From Takakia lepidozioides (taxonomy: Eukaryota; Streptophyta; Takakiopsida; Takakiales; Takakiaceae), in the NCBI GenBank assembly GCA_030704615.1, contig CM060731.1, forward strand, positions 43,772,001 to 43,836,000: a stretch of 64,000 bases of DNA, written 5' to 3'. Positions 9,381-20,009 of this stretch are shown in pieces. The notes beneath the pieces were generated by a model, which worked only from the letters and a program-made list of their open reading frames with translations, was not told where the DNA came from and ran no database searches. Position 1 is the stretch's first letter; every line of letters begins with the position of its first letter. The translations under genes were made by a program, and so were the position numbers.

Positions 9381-12300
9381 ATGGAAAACATGTCGAGGGA
9401 GCGAGATGCACTCGCTCGATTCCATTCCAATGCAGGTACTCTTCCACTGACTGTCACTGCAGACGACGATGGGTATGCAGTTGTTCATGAGGATGAGCTG
9501 GTTACAGTGTTCCCGCTGGAGTTGGGTTCTCTGCTTGTTCAGAAAGAGGTGTATGACGATGATGGGAATTTGGATTCTGGGCACTTGGAGAAACCCTTGG
9601 TTGGCGAGTGTGGAAGGAAGTGGAGAGTCCTTCCAGGAACATACCGTGTCCTTGGAAAAGAGAGAAGACAATCAGCAGGATCAGTCGTTACCCTTGGCAC
9701 TACAGCATCGGTCGTGCAACAGAAGGGCACAGTTCCTGTGAAACAAGAGGTGAGCACATCCACTACCTTCGTGACTCTTTCGGACTCGTCCTCGGAGGAT
9801 GTTTCTGAGATTCCTCCGCCAGTGCAAACTCCCTTATTGCATGATGACAAATTGCAAGAGATAACAAGTGTCATTCCAAAATTGAAAGCCCTCGCAGGTG
9901 TGCCTGGGTGCAAGAGCGAGCTACGTTTTGTTGATTGGGAGTCCCTTCCAGTGCAACGGGTTCAATACGTGCCAGCTCAGTTTGATGGGGACATCTTGTT
10001 TGAGCTCAACCCTCCCACGTCTTCCAGTGGACTGGCTGGGCTTCTGCAGGGCATGGACAAGAAACATGACGGACATCCTTGGTGCAGGACAAAAACGTCG
10101 AACATCCATAACGACATTGGCTTGAAATTTCGGAGGTCGGTTTGCGTTGGGCATTGCAAGTGCCTGAATATTTCTTGCCCTCGGCTGAGAAACAGCGCTC
10201 AGCCAAACGAAAGTGAGTGGGAAGGTGTGCCCCTGAATCCTTTCACCCCAGGGCTTGCACCTCCCAAGACCAATACTTTTGTGTGCAGGTTCTGCAAACT
10301 TTCCCCGTCCTGTGTTTCTGTTTGCCACGCTTGTATGTATCAGGTGGCACATCGATGCAAGACAATGACTCGTGCCTGCATTCATATGGGTGCACACGAG
10401 CATCCTGTGTCCAAAGGGAGTTGCAGGGATAGCGTGGACATCGCTAGAAATCTACTGAAGCAAGAGTTCCACAATGCCCCTTGTGCAACACCTTCTGCTA
10501 TAACGCTTGCAGCTAGCAAGGCATTCCTGGAAAAACACATACTGGGTGAAGGGGATGCGACACAGCCAATGCTGGATGCAGATTCCCTTGAGGCAATCAT
10601 GGACCATTTCTCCGTGTTGAGCTCTCCCAATATTCGAAACCAGGTGAATGCACTCAGAATGGGCACAGGCACTGCTGGATTCATGGACAACATTATGGAC
10701 CTCAAACGGAGGAGTCGCTATGAATTCATTCAAAACAGTATGTTCCCTGGCCAGGGCTCGTCCAAAGTGTATTTGTTCAAGATGTCCGCTGTGGGCCAAG
10801 GCAGTGGTGTGAGCATTGTCCGCCGAATGCAACCTGGAGGAGATTTGGCTAAATGTTGGTTAATGTTTGATCACTGCAAACGGGTGAAGGGTTGGACAAC
10901 CATGGCGTGCCATGTGTATGATCCAGCGTACCAGCGTGTGCTCTCCATAGCAATTTGTGATATGCAGTCGGAGGACACTGAATCCCAGATGCTCATGTGG
11001 AATTCCCTCCTGGCCGTCATGCAGCGCAATGGAATACAGAACACAAATTTTGCGGGCTTCATGGCTGATAGTGCACAGGCAAATTTCAATGTAGTGCGGC
11101 GCGTGTTTGGTTCGGGGGATCCTAGGGTCCCAATGGAAAATAGGGAGCGCACATGCCTCTTCCATTGGAGTCAATCTCTGGCACATCATACAAAGCGCTG
11201 CATTCGCCCTGACCTTCAGTTGGAGCATAGAAGGCTCTGTCTGAAGTACAAGAATGCCACCTCAATGGGAGAAGCTGAGAGCACTTACCAGGCAATCCGG
11301 GCTTGGTGGTTCTCCTCTGGTGCTGCTACAGGTATCCACCTGAAGGAGTTGGAGGACTGGTTGGTTTTCTGGCACTTCAGGTACAGACAGTGGGGAGCTT
11401 TCATGACGACGGTAAGCCTCACAAGTTTTCCTTAAACACAAATTGCACTTTGCATCGTGCCTGTTCATTTGGGGTTGTTCGATTGTCACTTGAAGAACCT
11501 CTACCATTTCTTTTCCTTCCTCACATTTCCATGCAATGCCTCCTGCAGGACATGTCCTTGGAGGACTTGGCCGACATGCCATCGTGTAATTTGGCAAAGA
11601 CTGTTCACAACGCCTGGATGCAACAGTCTACCAAAGCAGGTCGTGACTTGTATGTGGCCATTGCTGATGACATGGTGCGGGCACTTACACAACAAACCAG
11701 GTACCGCAATTTTCTGATGGGACGGGGTGGAGGGAAGGGCCCCGATACGACTTTGTTGATGCTAAGGGCTGCGAGTAGGTCCGGAGACCCGTCAAAGATG
11801 GCCAGAGCTCTAAACAGGTGCACTGAAGGCTCCCCTCTGCAATCCAGGCTCCCCCATTTGGAAGGCGAGGAAAGATTTGGATCATGCAAAAGGAAATTAA
11901 ACACTCTTCCAGGGTCAGATGGAGATTCCCATAGGCCAGACAGGGTCAATTTCTCTGTGCCAAAGGTGTCTCCAGTGCAGACTAAGTCCTGTGCCGGCCC
12001 CTTCCCAGGTGGGTCCTCCTCCTGTGGAGCAGGTGCAGAACATGCAAGCATAGCAGCGGAAATCCCATTGGAGGAGGTGGTGGCCATGGTGCAAGAATCT
12101 GATTGCATTGATAGTGACTGGCATATAGAACGCACCCCACCAGGATCTAGAGTGGCTTGCATGGCAATTCGGACCCCCTCATTCAAGAAATGCAAATCAA
12201 AAATATGCAAAGGCTCCAGGGGGACTCCAGCTCCAACATTCACAGGGTTGTTCCGACCTTACCATAGTGGGGAGTCAAAAGAGCACAAGTTTTGGTTCTG

Positions 12301-12961
12301 CCCAGACGATATGGCACGATGCGTGAAGGGAACAGTTCGTCCTTCCGTGATAATGAAGCCCCCTCCCCCCGCAATTTGGCCTGTGAAAATTGGGACATCG
12401 CTGTCCTCAACCGAGATAAGCATGCTGGAGGAGGGAGGGTTTTGTCTTGCACGGTCCCGGGTGGTGCCCTTATGCACTGTCGGCACAGATGTGCCACATG
12501 CTCCGACAATGCCTCCACCCGGTGCCGACTCCCACCCAACAAAAAGAGATGGAAAAACAGTGCGCCGTGTTGCTTCGGGTGCAGATCACGAATGCAAGAT
12601 GGAATCGGCTAGAATTTTGCAGGCTAGGGTGACTCGTATCACCGAAGTCCCTTCCCCGGGGTATGGACGGATTTACACAGTGCTGTCAATTGGCTCAGTT
12701 CTTCATGCCAAAGAATATCAGGTTACCATCGGGAATTTCCCATCGTGCACTTGTCCGGATTTTGTAACAATGCGTGAGGGCGCTCTCGGCATGAGAGGGA
12801 AGTGGGTCCCCTGCAAGCATCAATATTACATATACCTTGTAATTATGTGTTGCGACGGTAAGAGAGACCAATTCATTCACCAAGCCACACTAGGCTACGG
12901 AGAAGTCATCACCCTTCTGCAGCGGGACACCTCGCGTAGAGCTCCGCCAACTTCTCTTTGA
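9381..12961 (+). CDS. SWIM zinc-finger DDE-type transposase, intact, two exons
   Basis: Exon 1 (9381-11411) ends on a codon boundary before GTAAGC; the intron is 11412-11548; exon 2 (11549-12961) continues in frame to a TGA. The first ATG after the divergent promoter that starts a hydrophilic protein is at 9381; the frame is open further upstream to 8976, so the start is a judgement. A Cys/His-rich region lies at about residues 250-360. The core has a beta-strand MACHVYD and a GFMADSAQANFNVVRRVFG block with the second acidic residue, then RERTCLFHWSQSL and KELEDWL. The C-terminus carries a SWIM finger (CTC, then CKH about 25 residues later). MULE-like transposases of plants share this layout. 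No frame damage is seen, unlike its divergent neighbour. Fragments of the same family occur at 23.2 and 33.1 kb. Confidence 0.8.
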
Positions 12962-13279
12962 ACACATACGAGCCATGCCCGCTTCCCATGCTGGTTTCCA
13001 GGTTGCCGTGTGAAGACTTTTCATTTTATGACAAACATATACATTTCGTTCACGGAACCAGGGCAAATGCACTTGCGATTCATTGTAAGCGTCTCTCTGT
13101 GAATTGAAATAAACTGTGTCAATCATTCTGAGCTCAAATCTGCCATATTTACATATTCCTCTTTTTTGGCACGCATTGCAGACATGGTGCATGGTGGCCT
13201 CCTTTGTTTTGTCCACGGTAATAGGCCCTCTTCCTGCAATCCTCGCCTATAGGACCTGCTTCTCCAGCAGATTCATGCC

Positions 13280-13369
13280 GCTCACGCTTCCCTGAAGCGT
13301 GAGCTCAGCTCACGCTTCAAAGCTTCAACGTGAGCTCAGCTCCCAGGCTCACGGGGCTGGGCTCACGCC
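13280..13369. repeat. Right terminal array of element A
   Basis: Alternating GCTCACG and CGTGAGC units. The first pair forms a perfect hairpin: GCTCACGCTTC (13280-13290), 3-nt loop, GAAGCGTGAGC (13294-13304). More inverted units follow, ending GGGCTCACGCC. This is the counterpart of the left array at 6217. Confidence 0.75.
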
Positions 13370-14294
13370 GTAGCTACGCTGGGGTTCTCGTATCCTCATG
13401 CAGGAACAAAACCAACATCGGGTTTTCCTCTTCAGATTCAAGCTCTATATCGAGAGCTTCTGCGTATTTTAAGTTTGTTATTACTCCAAGACTTTTGTAA
13501 TGAAAAGACAATTTGTGATCAGGAGGTGTACCGACAGGCACGATGCCCCAATCTGTCACCGAGAACCCCCAGGACGTTTGGTTTCAAAGTGGAGGTGGGT
13601 CGTCTGAACAAGTCGTTGATGAGTGAATGCGTTGCACTGGGTTTTAGATTTCCAGACGAGGGCTCAGTATTTACCGACGTAGGTTTGTCGAGGGCCTGGA
13701 GTATTTTTCTGGATCTTCTGCACGCAATGGGGAACGACATTCGCAAGAAGCGAACACTACAGGAAGCATCAAAGCCGAAGAAGGGAAAACGCAAGTCGTC
13801 AACAACCGGCAATGATGACAATGAGGCCGGGACTTCCGCAGGAAAGAAGAAACAGAAGGAGGATCAGGATCCAGCATTGATGTCAGATAACAAGAGACCT
13901 AAAGCTGGGGAGATTTTGACAAGGAAAAATGCGAGAAGATGGAGGAGAGGCTCACGACGGAATACAATGATGTATTTCCATTCGGATTCGAGAGTACCTT
14001 CCTTGTGAAGGTTTCCATGATGGAACTAATTCCAAGGAGCATGGTTTACAGGCCGTTAAATATCAAGCATAAGGACGAGTGAAAGCGCGACTCTTCCAAC
14101 TTCATTTGTTCGACTCCAAACATCTGGTGTATCTTGCGCCAATCAACCCTTCCAATCCAGAGAAGATTGCTTCATCGCGACCGAAGCAATGGAAGGAGAT
14201 GGACGTATCAAGGTTCTTCGTAATTGGTGGACAACACACCATTGTGGCAGCAAAGGTAATGGACTTCATTTCCTCCCAGACCTCTCTTTTAACG

Positions 14295-14318
14295 AACCTC
14301 CACTGGGCAGTGGAGGTT
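14295..14318. repeat. 24-nt hairpin repeat, copy 8 (intronic)
   Basis: Perfect 10-nt arms with loop GGGC, inside the 136-nt intron 14256-14391 of the GGQHT gene. Confidence 0.92.
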
Positions 14319-16561
14319 GGTGTTGAACTACAAAATTGGATATGTCCCCATACTTTCAACTCTCTTACCCATTTTATATTAACTGTAGCAGGAACTTCTC
14401 GAGGATCTTGCCGACAGCAAACTGAAGGAGTACTACCAGGAGTGGCCTGCGAAGATTGTATGGTCTACCGATGAACAAAGGCTCCTGAAGTTGTCAAAGC
14501 TCCTCAACGATCCCAATAAGCCGCAAAACTTTGATACAACAACGCCAGAGAAAGTTGAGCATGCCCGAATGTTATTCAACCTGAGGGGGAAGCCAAAAAA
14601 ATACAACGATCACACCACCAAGTCCGAGACGAAACAATGGAAGGTATGCATTTATGGAATCAAAATCTACTACTCACATTTATTTATTGCTAAAGAATAC
14701 TTCTGTTGTCGGAGTGACAACTAATTTATCCCTGGATAAATGTGCAGGAGTTCATGTTTGCCTGTCATTTGATACTTGAAATTAAGGAGGCAATGGTTCT
14801 GGTACTTTGCGATGACGACGTTTGGAAGATCTGGGAAGATGTTTTCAAAAACTGGGAGCAGGGAAAGCTACTCGACCCGCTTGGGATACAGTACAAGGGT
14901 GAACAACAAGAGCTCACGAAATCTGCTATCGCAAAGCTGCAAGGGTTGAATAGATGGCAGCTGATAAAAGTTGCGCAGAAAATCCTGGACCTGAAATTGA
15001 CCATTCGAGATTTCAAAGGTCAAGACAAATCAATTCAAGGCACGAACAAGTACATAGACGACATGAAAATGCGCCGGTTTATTGTCGACGATGTGATGGA
15101 AGTGTTGGGGTGGCCTCGTAGGAGCAAACAGTGCACGGAACCGTACACTAAGGACGAGTGGCGTGAATTGAAGAGAAAGTACCACTTCAATAAGGCAGAG
15201 TTCTCAACATTTAAAGACAAACTGGGGACGGATTACATCCAAAGCAAGATCAAGATGAACATGGAGACAAAACCACTCAAGGCCGCTTTTGTTAAGTACG
15301 TCTCCTCCATCAAAAAAGCTTATGAGGATAGAGAGGATGCCATGGGGATTATTTCAACGAGTTTCAAGACTCATTACGCTATCATGGGTGGAGAAACAAA
15401 ATTCGCCGATGCCAAGTCCCGTCTGCGACTCGCACCGAAGAAACGGTTTGACAATATAGCGATGGTGTTTGTCAATACAGTTTCTGAAGACGACTCTGTC
15501 GTATTTGAGTCCAAGGATTATGTGAACATACTGGAGGCCTTTGTGGCTCAGAAAATGAACACGAGTGCTTTTGTTTTCTTCTCGACGCAACCGTTCTCGG
15601 CCAATGTGGTCTCCTACATCCAAAATGGTCCCGGAAGAACATCGTATCTTGTCCGTCAGGGATTTTATGTTCCGGGAGAGTATGAAAATATTTACAAAAA
15701 CAGCACGAAGACTTTCTCTCGGACTGTACTGTGCCTGGACTATGTTTTTCCAGCGACACCTGAGGAGATGCAGAATCCGGACGAGCACATCTCCACCGTA
15801 CTCTTAATCGAGCCAGTACAGCCGATTCTGGAATGGCCTTCTGAGAAGCCATCAGCTTTTGAAGAAGAGTGCAGGACTTATAATCATGAGCTACGAGCTG
15901 ACACATACGACTATTTGGCCTCTCTGTTTTGTCGAGACGGGATGTCCGCTGTCAACATCTTCGGAGGTGTGATGTTGACGTACGCCCTTCATGTAAGTGT
16001 AAAACTTTTTTGCATTTTATATACGAATTTTACATTTTTGATCCAACACGTCCTCTGTTTTACTAACCAGGCAAGAAACATTCGAGTGCTTTTGCAAAGG
16101 AAAAGTTGAAGCGAATTTTAACAAGCTTCAAATTGAGAATGACAATGTTGCTGAAGAGGTTGATGGCAGAGACGATGATGAGGATGAGGAGAAGGAAGAT
16201 GAAGACTTGGAAGAAGGAGGCGGATATTCCGAACACGGAGAGGAGGACGAGGGCATCGATGGTAATGGGGACAACGAGGGCCACGATGGTGACAATGTAG
16301 ACCGTTGGGAGGCTGGACACCTAGATATGATTCAGGACTTTAGAACTCAGTCACAGTTTGGCATTGAGAACATCACCCAAGACGTTGTGGTCCACAAGGT
16401 CATGATTCTGGATGAGGATTCATCGAGTTCAAGTGAGAGAACTAAGATTAATCCTGCTTCACCATCAAGGGGTGCGGAGGCGAGCTCAATCAAGGTGGGT
16501 CAATATTGTTGGGAGTGCAGAAGACTAGTTCAAACCTGTAGAAGGGGACGAGCCGGCGCCA

Positions 16562-16770
16562 ATGTCCCCGTCTCCCGCCAAAGAGAGGGTAGAGAGAGCG
16601 AGGACAAAGAGCCCTTGTCCCACAAAAGACAGCGGACACAGAGGGAGGACTAAGAGCCCGTCCCCCGCAAAAATGGACAGTGGTGACAGAGGCAGGACTA
16701 AAAGCCCGTCTTCCCAGAAAAAACAGCGGAGGCAGAGGCCGAACTCAGAGCCCAACTCACTCTCAAAGTG
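16562..16770 (+). repeat. In-frame RTKSPSPAK-type coding repeat
   Basis: About four units of roughly 48-60 nt encode variants of RTKSP(C/S)P followed by K/Q and a Ser/Gly/Arg linker. It would give a basic, SP-rich tail after the acidic region. The unit is clear at both DNA and protein level. Confidence 0.6.
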
Positions 16771-17083
16771 TCTCCCAGCATGTCAATTTCGATGTAGGTA
16801 ACGAATGACACCTGGAGATTTATGGTGTCTTTAAGCATTATAAAGGGAACAAATTGTGTGTATTGCATCTGGTTGTGTTTTTACCAATACCTGATCTGTA
16901 TCTTGATATTTCTCACCTTCTTGAACTTTGCATGTGACTGACGGTAAGAAATCTCGTATAGATCCATGAACGGAAATTGGAGGAAATCACACAAACCCGG
17001 ACAAAATCCATCGCAACTCAAACAGTGAGGAGGCAGTTGGACTTAACAATAAGGGCCAGCCCAACTGATCCGGTCATACAAAC

Positions 17084-17107
17084 AACCTCCACTGCCAAGT
17101 CGACGTT
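17084..17107. repeat. 24-nt hairpin repeat, degenerate copy
   Basis: Left arm AACCTCCACT is intact. The right arm AGTCGACGTT has two mismatches; loop GCCA. It overlaps a reading frame, so it could be chance or a decayed copy. Confidence 0.4.
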
Positions 17108-18544
17108 GCGAGATGGAGGAGACGTGTCGGAGATGGTCGTTGCTCATCGCGAAGGAAAAGAGAGTGAGTAGCAACAGTAGCAAATTCGAAATCCCTCCTT
17201 GAAACGGGTATACACCTCATAACCATCTTAGCTATGTTCTTCTTTTTCCTTCTTCTAGTTTTCAAAATAAATTAATTATTCTGTTATTCCACAGGATGAT
17301 ATGATTCACCCTCCAATCGACTATCACAAATCTGTGAACCCACAGGATTGGTATCACCTCTCTGAGGGACCGAAAGGATGTCGATCAGGATACTACGTCC
17401 TGGTTCTTGACGTCGGTTACCTTGGTGAGGTTTACCTCCAAGATGGCCCGAGATCCCCTCCCGCAACCCATCCTTGTGACTGGGCGCTTGGACTCGAGGT
17501 CTCTTTTACCAACCTCTTCACTCGTCAAAACCGGACTTAACCTTATCTAGGGAATGTAGTCGATAGATGGGCCTGGCAGAGAAGACGGAATCTTACTAAG
17601 AGGATACCACAGACTCAGACCTCCAAAACACTTTAATCCAACCACTCAAGCACACCGTTACACCCAACGTACGCTCGCGTAAGACCTAAAAAGCCACCAC
17701 CCTCACTGCCACGGCGGTGAGGTTTAAATAGTATTAGGTCATAACCTAATCCTAGTGCCGTGTGGCACTTACATATAGGTCCACCAGATGCCCTTCCAGC
17801 ACAGCCATATAAAGAAGCCAAATCACCCAGTCCCATCCTAATCTGATCCTAAACTAGCTGTTAGAATAACACAGCCCCTAATAAAGCTATCAGCTAATGC
17901 CCTATAGGTTGACAAAAACCACCAAATCGCAAAAAGACCACGAAGTAAGAGAGGGCCACGAGTCGTACCAACAGAGCTGCGTCGATCAGCCAGACTGCGT
18001 GCACTACAACTTCAACGTTGAAATTTTCCTAACTTATATAGTGTGGATTGGATTTGCCAATAGGCCAACCTGTATTTTCTTTATATCTTGGTATAATTGA
18101 TTGCATTTGGATTGGATTTTAAATTTTCCAAAACATTGGATGTAATTCAACAGTATTCAGGTTGTGCTGCATGAAAAAAACACTAGCTAAAATCGTGACC
18201 AGTGATAGGGTATTACGATCGCTAGCACATAGAAAAAAAACATTGATAACGTAGAAACATTGGTTGAACAGTCAGTTAACCCGAAAGAACTAAAGAACAA
18301 GATGTCTGCAGCAACAGGAACAGGAGGCCAGCCTCCAGGGCAAAATATCGCTACTAACATACCCCCAGGTGGAGGAGGAGCGCATATCGGCACCTCTACT
18401 GATGGGGCCACCAGTAGCAACGCGCTAAAAAATCCACCGGCGGTGCCAGCCCCTAATCCTGGAGGAGCACCCATACCCCCTCAAGATCCGAAATGGCTAC
18501 TGCGTTCTGGCAGGAATGTGGACACCTTTGCGACACCAAATGGT

Positions 18545-18610
18545 GGTTTGAACCCACAACCACTTCTGAGGTGGTATGTGCCCATTACCTGCAAGTTGCA
18601 ACTTTGTAGT
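18545..18610 (-). mobile_element. SINE-like head, reverse orientation
   Basis: On the minus strand AGTGGTTGTGGGTTCAAACC resembles a tRNA-type Pol III B box in context. It shares AGTGGTT and GGGTTCAAACC with the element at 18797, in the opposite direction. Short, so only suggestive. Confidence 0.35.
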
Positions 18611-18796
18611 CGAAACCAATTACATTTTATCCCCCTCTCAAGTTCTTCCCATATCAATGGCATAATTGTTCACAATTGCCTTGTGTCAAGAATCACATGT
18701 CAAGAATCATCCAATTGACATGCAATGGAACAAGTCGTCTCTGTCTTCCCTGTTCCCTTTGTCCCCTCATTGTTCCCAGTCCCGATCAAGTGCACA

Positions 18797-18996
18797 GTGT
18801 CTCGCCCTAGTGGTTCGGGGTTCAAACCCGCTGCCCTACCTGGTGTGTGGATTGTTCGTGACCAGTTGGTCTGGTTCCCACTTGTGTGCCTAATGGCCCA
18901 TAAATGAAAGGGGGTTAATTTTTACCCCTCCTCAAGGACCTCAATTGTGAGCAGTCGCTCCCAGGTTTCCTTTTTGATTTTTTTTTTTTTTTTTTT
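18797..18996 (+). mobile_element. tRNA-derived SINE-like element with poly(T) tail
   Basis: It starts near TCTCGCCCTAGTGG (A-box-like), followed closely by GGGGTTCAAACCC, a good B box (GGTTCRANNCC). The body of about 150 bp ends in an uninterrupted T tract of about 18. This layout fits a Pol III-driven retroposon with a T-rich 3' end. The boxes lie closer together than in a real tRNA gene. No target duplication was recognised. Confidence 0.4.
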
Positions 18997-19315
18997 GATC
19001 CTCAATTTCCCAGAACTAGCAACTGATCCAGAATGAACATAGCATGACGTCAACATATCATTGGTATGCCGATAACCAGACACCTCTAATAACCGGGCAG
19101 CTCACCGGACACCAACCGAGCAGGTCCGCTTCGCAGTCCTCTCTTCATGCACTTCTTGAAAATTTTGTACTCTGGAACCGTCCGGGCACTGGCGTTTCCG
19201 GTCAGTAAGGAATCGAGCTGAACGATCTAACTCTATAATATGTTGTCATACACTAGTTTTTCATTGTTGTTTACTATAGGGTTGTAAGTTGAGTGAGTTA
19301 ATGAATGTTATGCAG

Positions 19316-20005
19316 GTACACTGAAAGACTGTCCAAGAATTGGAAGATGAGTGTTCGAAGGTGCCAGCCTGAAAAAATGAGACGTCCAGTTACGGTATAC
19401 ATCAAAGATGTGGTTCATGCGTTCAGAGTATTCTTTGAGCACAGACCGAAATGGAAGGAAGACGAACCCCACCCTCATCCTCTCTTTCTAAGGACGATTG
19501 AAGGAAATCCACGTGAACCGGGTGTGGTGAGTCAATTTCATTTGATTTATCACATTCAAGTCGTTGAATAAAAAGATAAGTTTATGTTTCAAATCTTAAA
19601 TATAATCTCCTCATAGGTGTTCCATTCATTTTCCAGGGAACGAAGACACTGGCTGCTACAAAAGATAAGGAGAACCAGGCACCTCTTCACTTGCCAGTGA
19701 TTACTATGTCCGATCGAGCTTGTAACGAAGTCTCAAATGCAGCAGCTTTTGTGCCCTCTGCAAGTGATGGGTCCTCAATCTCATGTCAGTTGGTACCACC
19801 TACTCCTATGCCCCAAAATTCTAATACGAAAGCGTGCCAACCATTATTGAGCTCGAGCATTTCTAATGTGAACACACGCGAGGAGGAAGTCTTCATGAAA
19901 CAACCGGAGGGATTTCAAGAGCTTGGGAATGAAACTAAGGTGCGATGCCTCAGACACAATTACCCCATTACCCTCGTGTATTCCAACGGCAAGACCAGAG
20001 ATTGA
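19316..20005 (+). CDS. Two spliced exons of an unrecognised protein
   Basis: Exon 19316-19526 lies between TGCAG and GTGAGT, and exon 19637 onward follows TTTCCAG. The phases join exactly, giving an open frame to the stop at 20003-20005. A splice donor at 19939 could instead lead on. The first exon is rich in charged and aromatic residues (VYIKDVVHAFRVFFEHR); the second is Ser/Pro-rich and low in structure. No domain recognised. It may be the continuation of the 13.5-17.5 kb gene after SINE insertions, or a separate small gene. Confidence 0.4.
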
Positions 20006-20009
20006 TGTG

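Larger units (their letters stand above)
6217..13369. mobile_element. Transposon element A: divergent methyltransferase-like gene and SWIM transposase
   Basis: About 7.15 kb bounded by arrays of a GTGAGCCC-like 8-nt unit, in opposite overall orientation at the two ends (6217-6270 and 13280-13369). Inside are two divergent multi-exon genes: a methyltransferase-like gene on minus (about 6974-8992) and an intact SWIM zinc-finger DDE-type transposase on plus (9381-12961). The roughly 390 bp between their start regions would hold the shared promoter. The three repeats CCTATTTCCG at 6284-6340 form a left subterminal region. I could not find a convincing target-site duplication. The element appears to sit within another multi-exon gene or element (5.3-6.2 kb and 13.4 kb onward). 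Exact ends are estimates from the arrays. Confidence 0.65.
13475..17540 (+). pseudogene. Large multi-exon gene of unknown function with GGQHT motif, some frame breaks
   Basis: Exons with sound splice sites: one ending 14255, then 14392-14643 and 14748-15992 (415 codons, open throughout). Later stretches at about 16071-16495, 16560-16800 and 17296-17540 read in shifted frames. Before the first intron lies SRFFVIGGQHTIVAAK, whose GGQHT recalls the D/GGQHR motif of ParB-like and DGQHR-type proteins; this is a weak resemblance only. The 415-codon exon is a mixed alpha/beta region I do not recognise. The C-terminus is very acidic (Asp/Glu-rich near 16.2 kb), then has Arg-Thr-Lys-Ser-Pro repeats. 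Frameshifts are likely near 13.93 and 14.07 kb and at the 16.07 kb junction. Its upstream part may be the Ser/Pro-rich frame at 5.3 kb, separated by element A. Confidence 0.5.

Noticed and set aside
18260-18590. Gly/Pro-rich plus-strand frame starting MSAATGTGGQ
   Set aside because: Low complexity, ends inside a SINE-like insert, no domain; could be a retrotransposon leader but is not supported.
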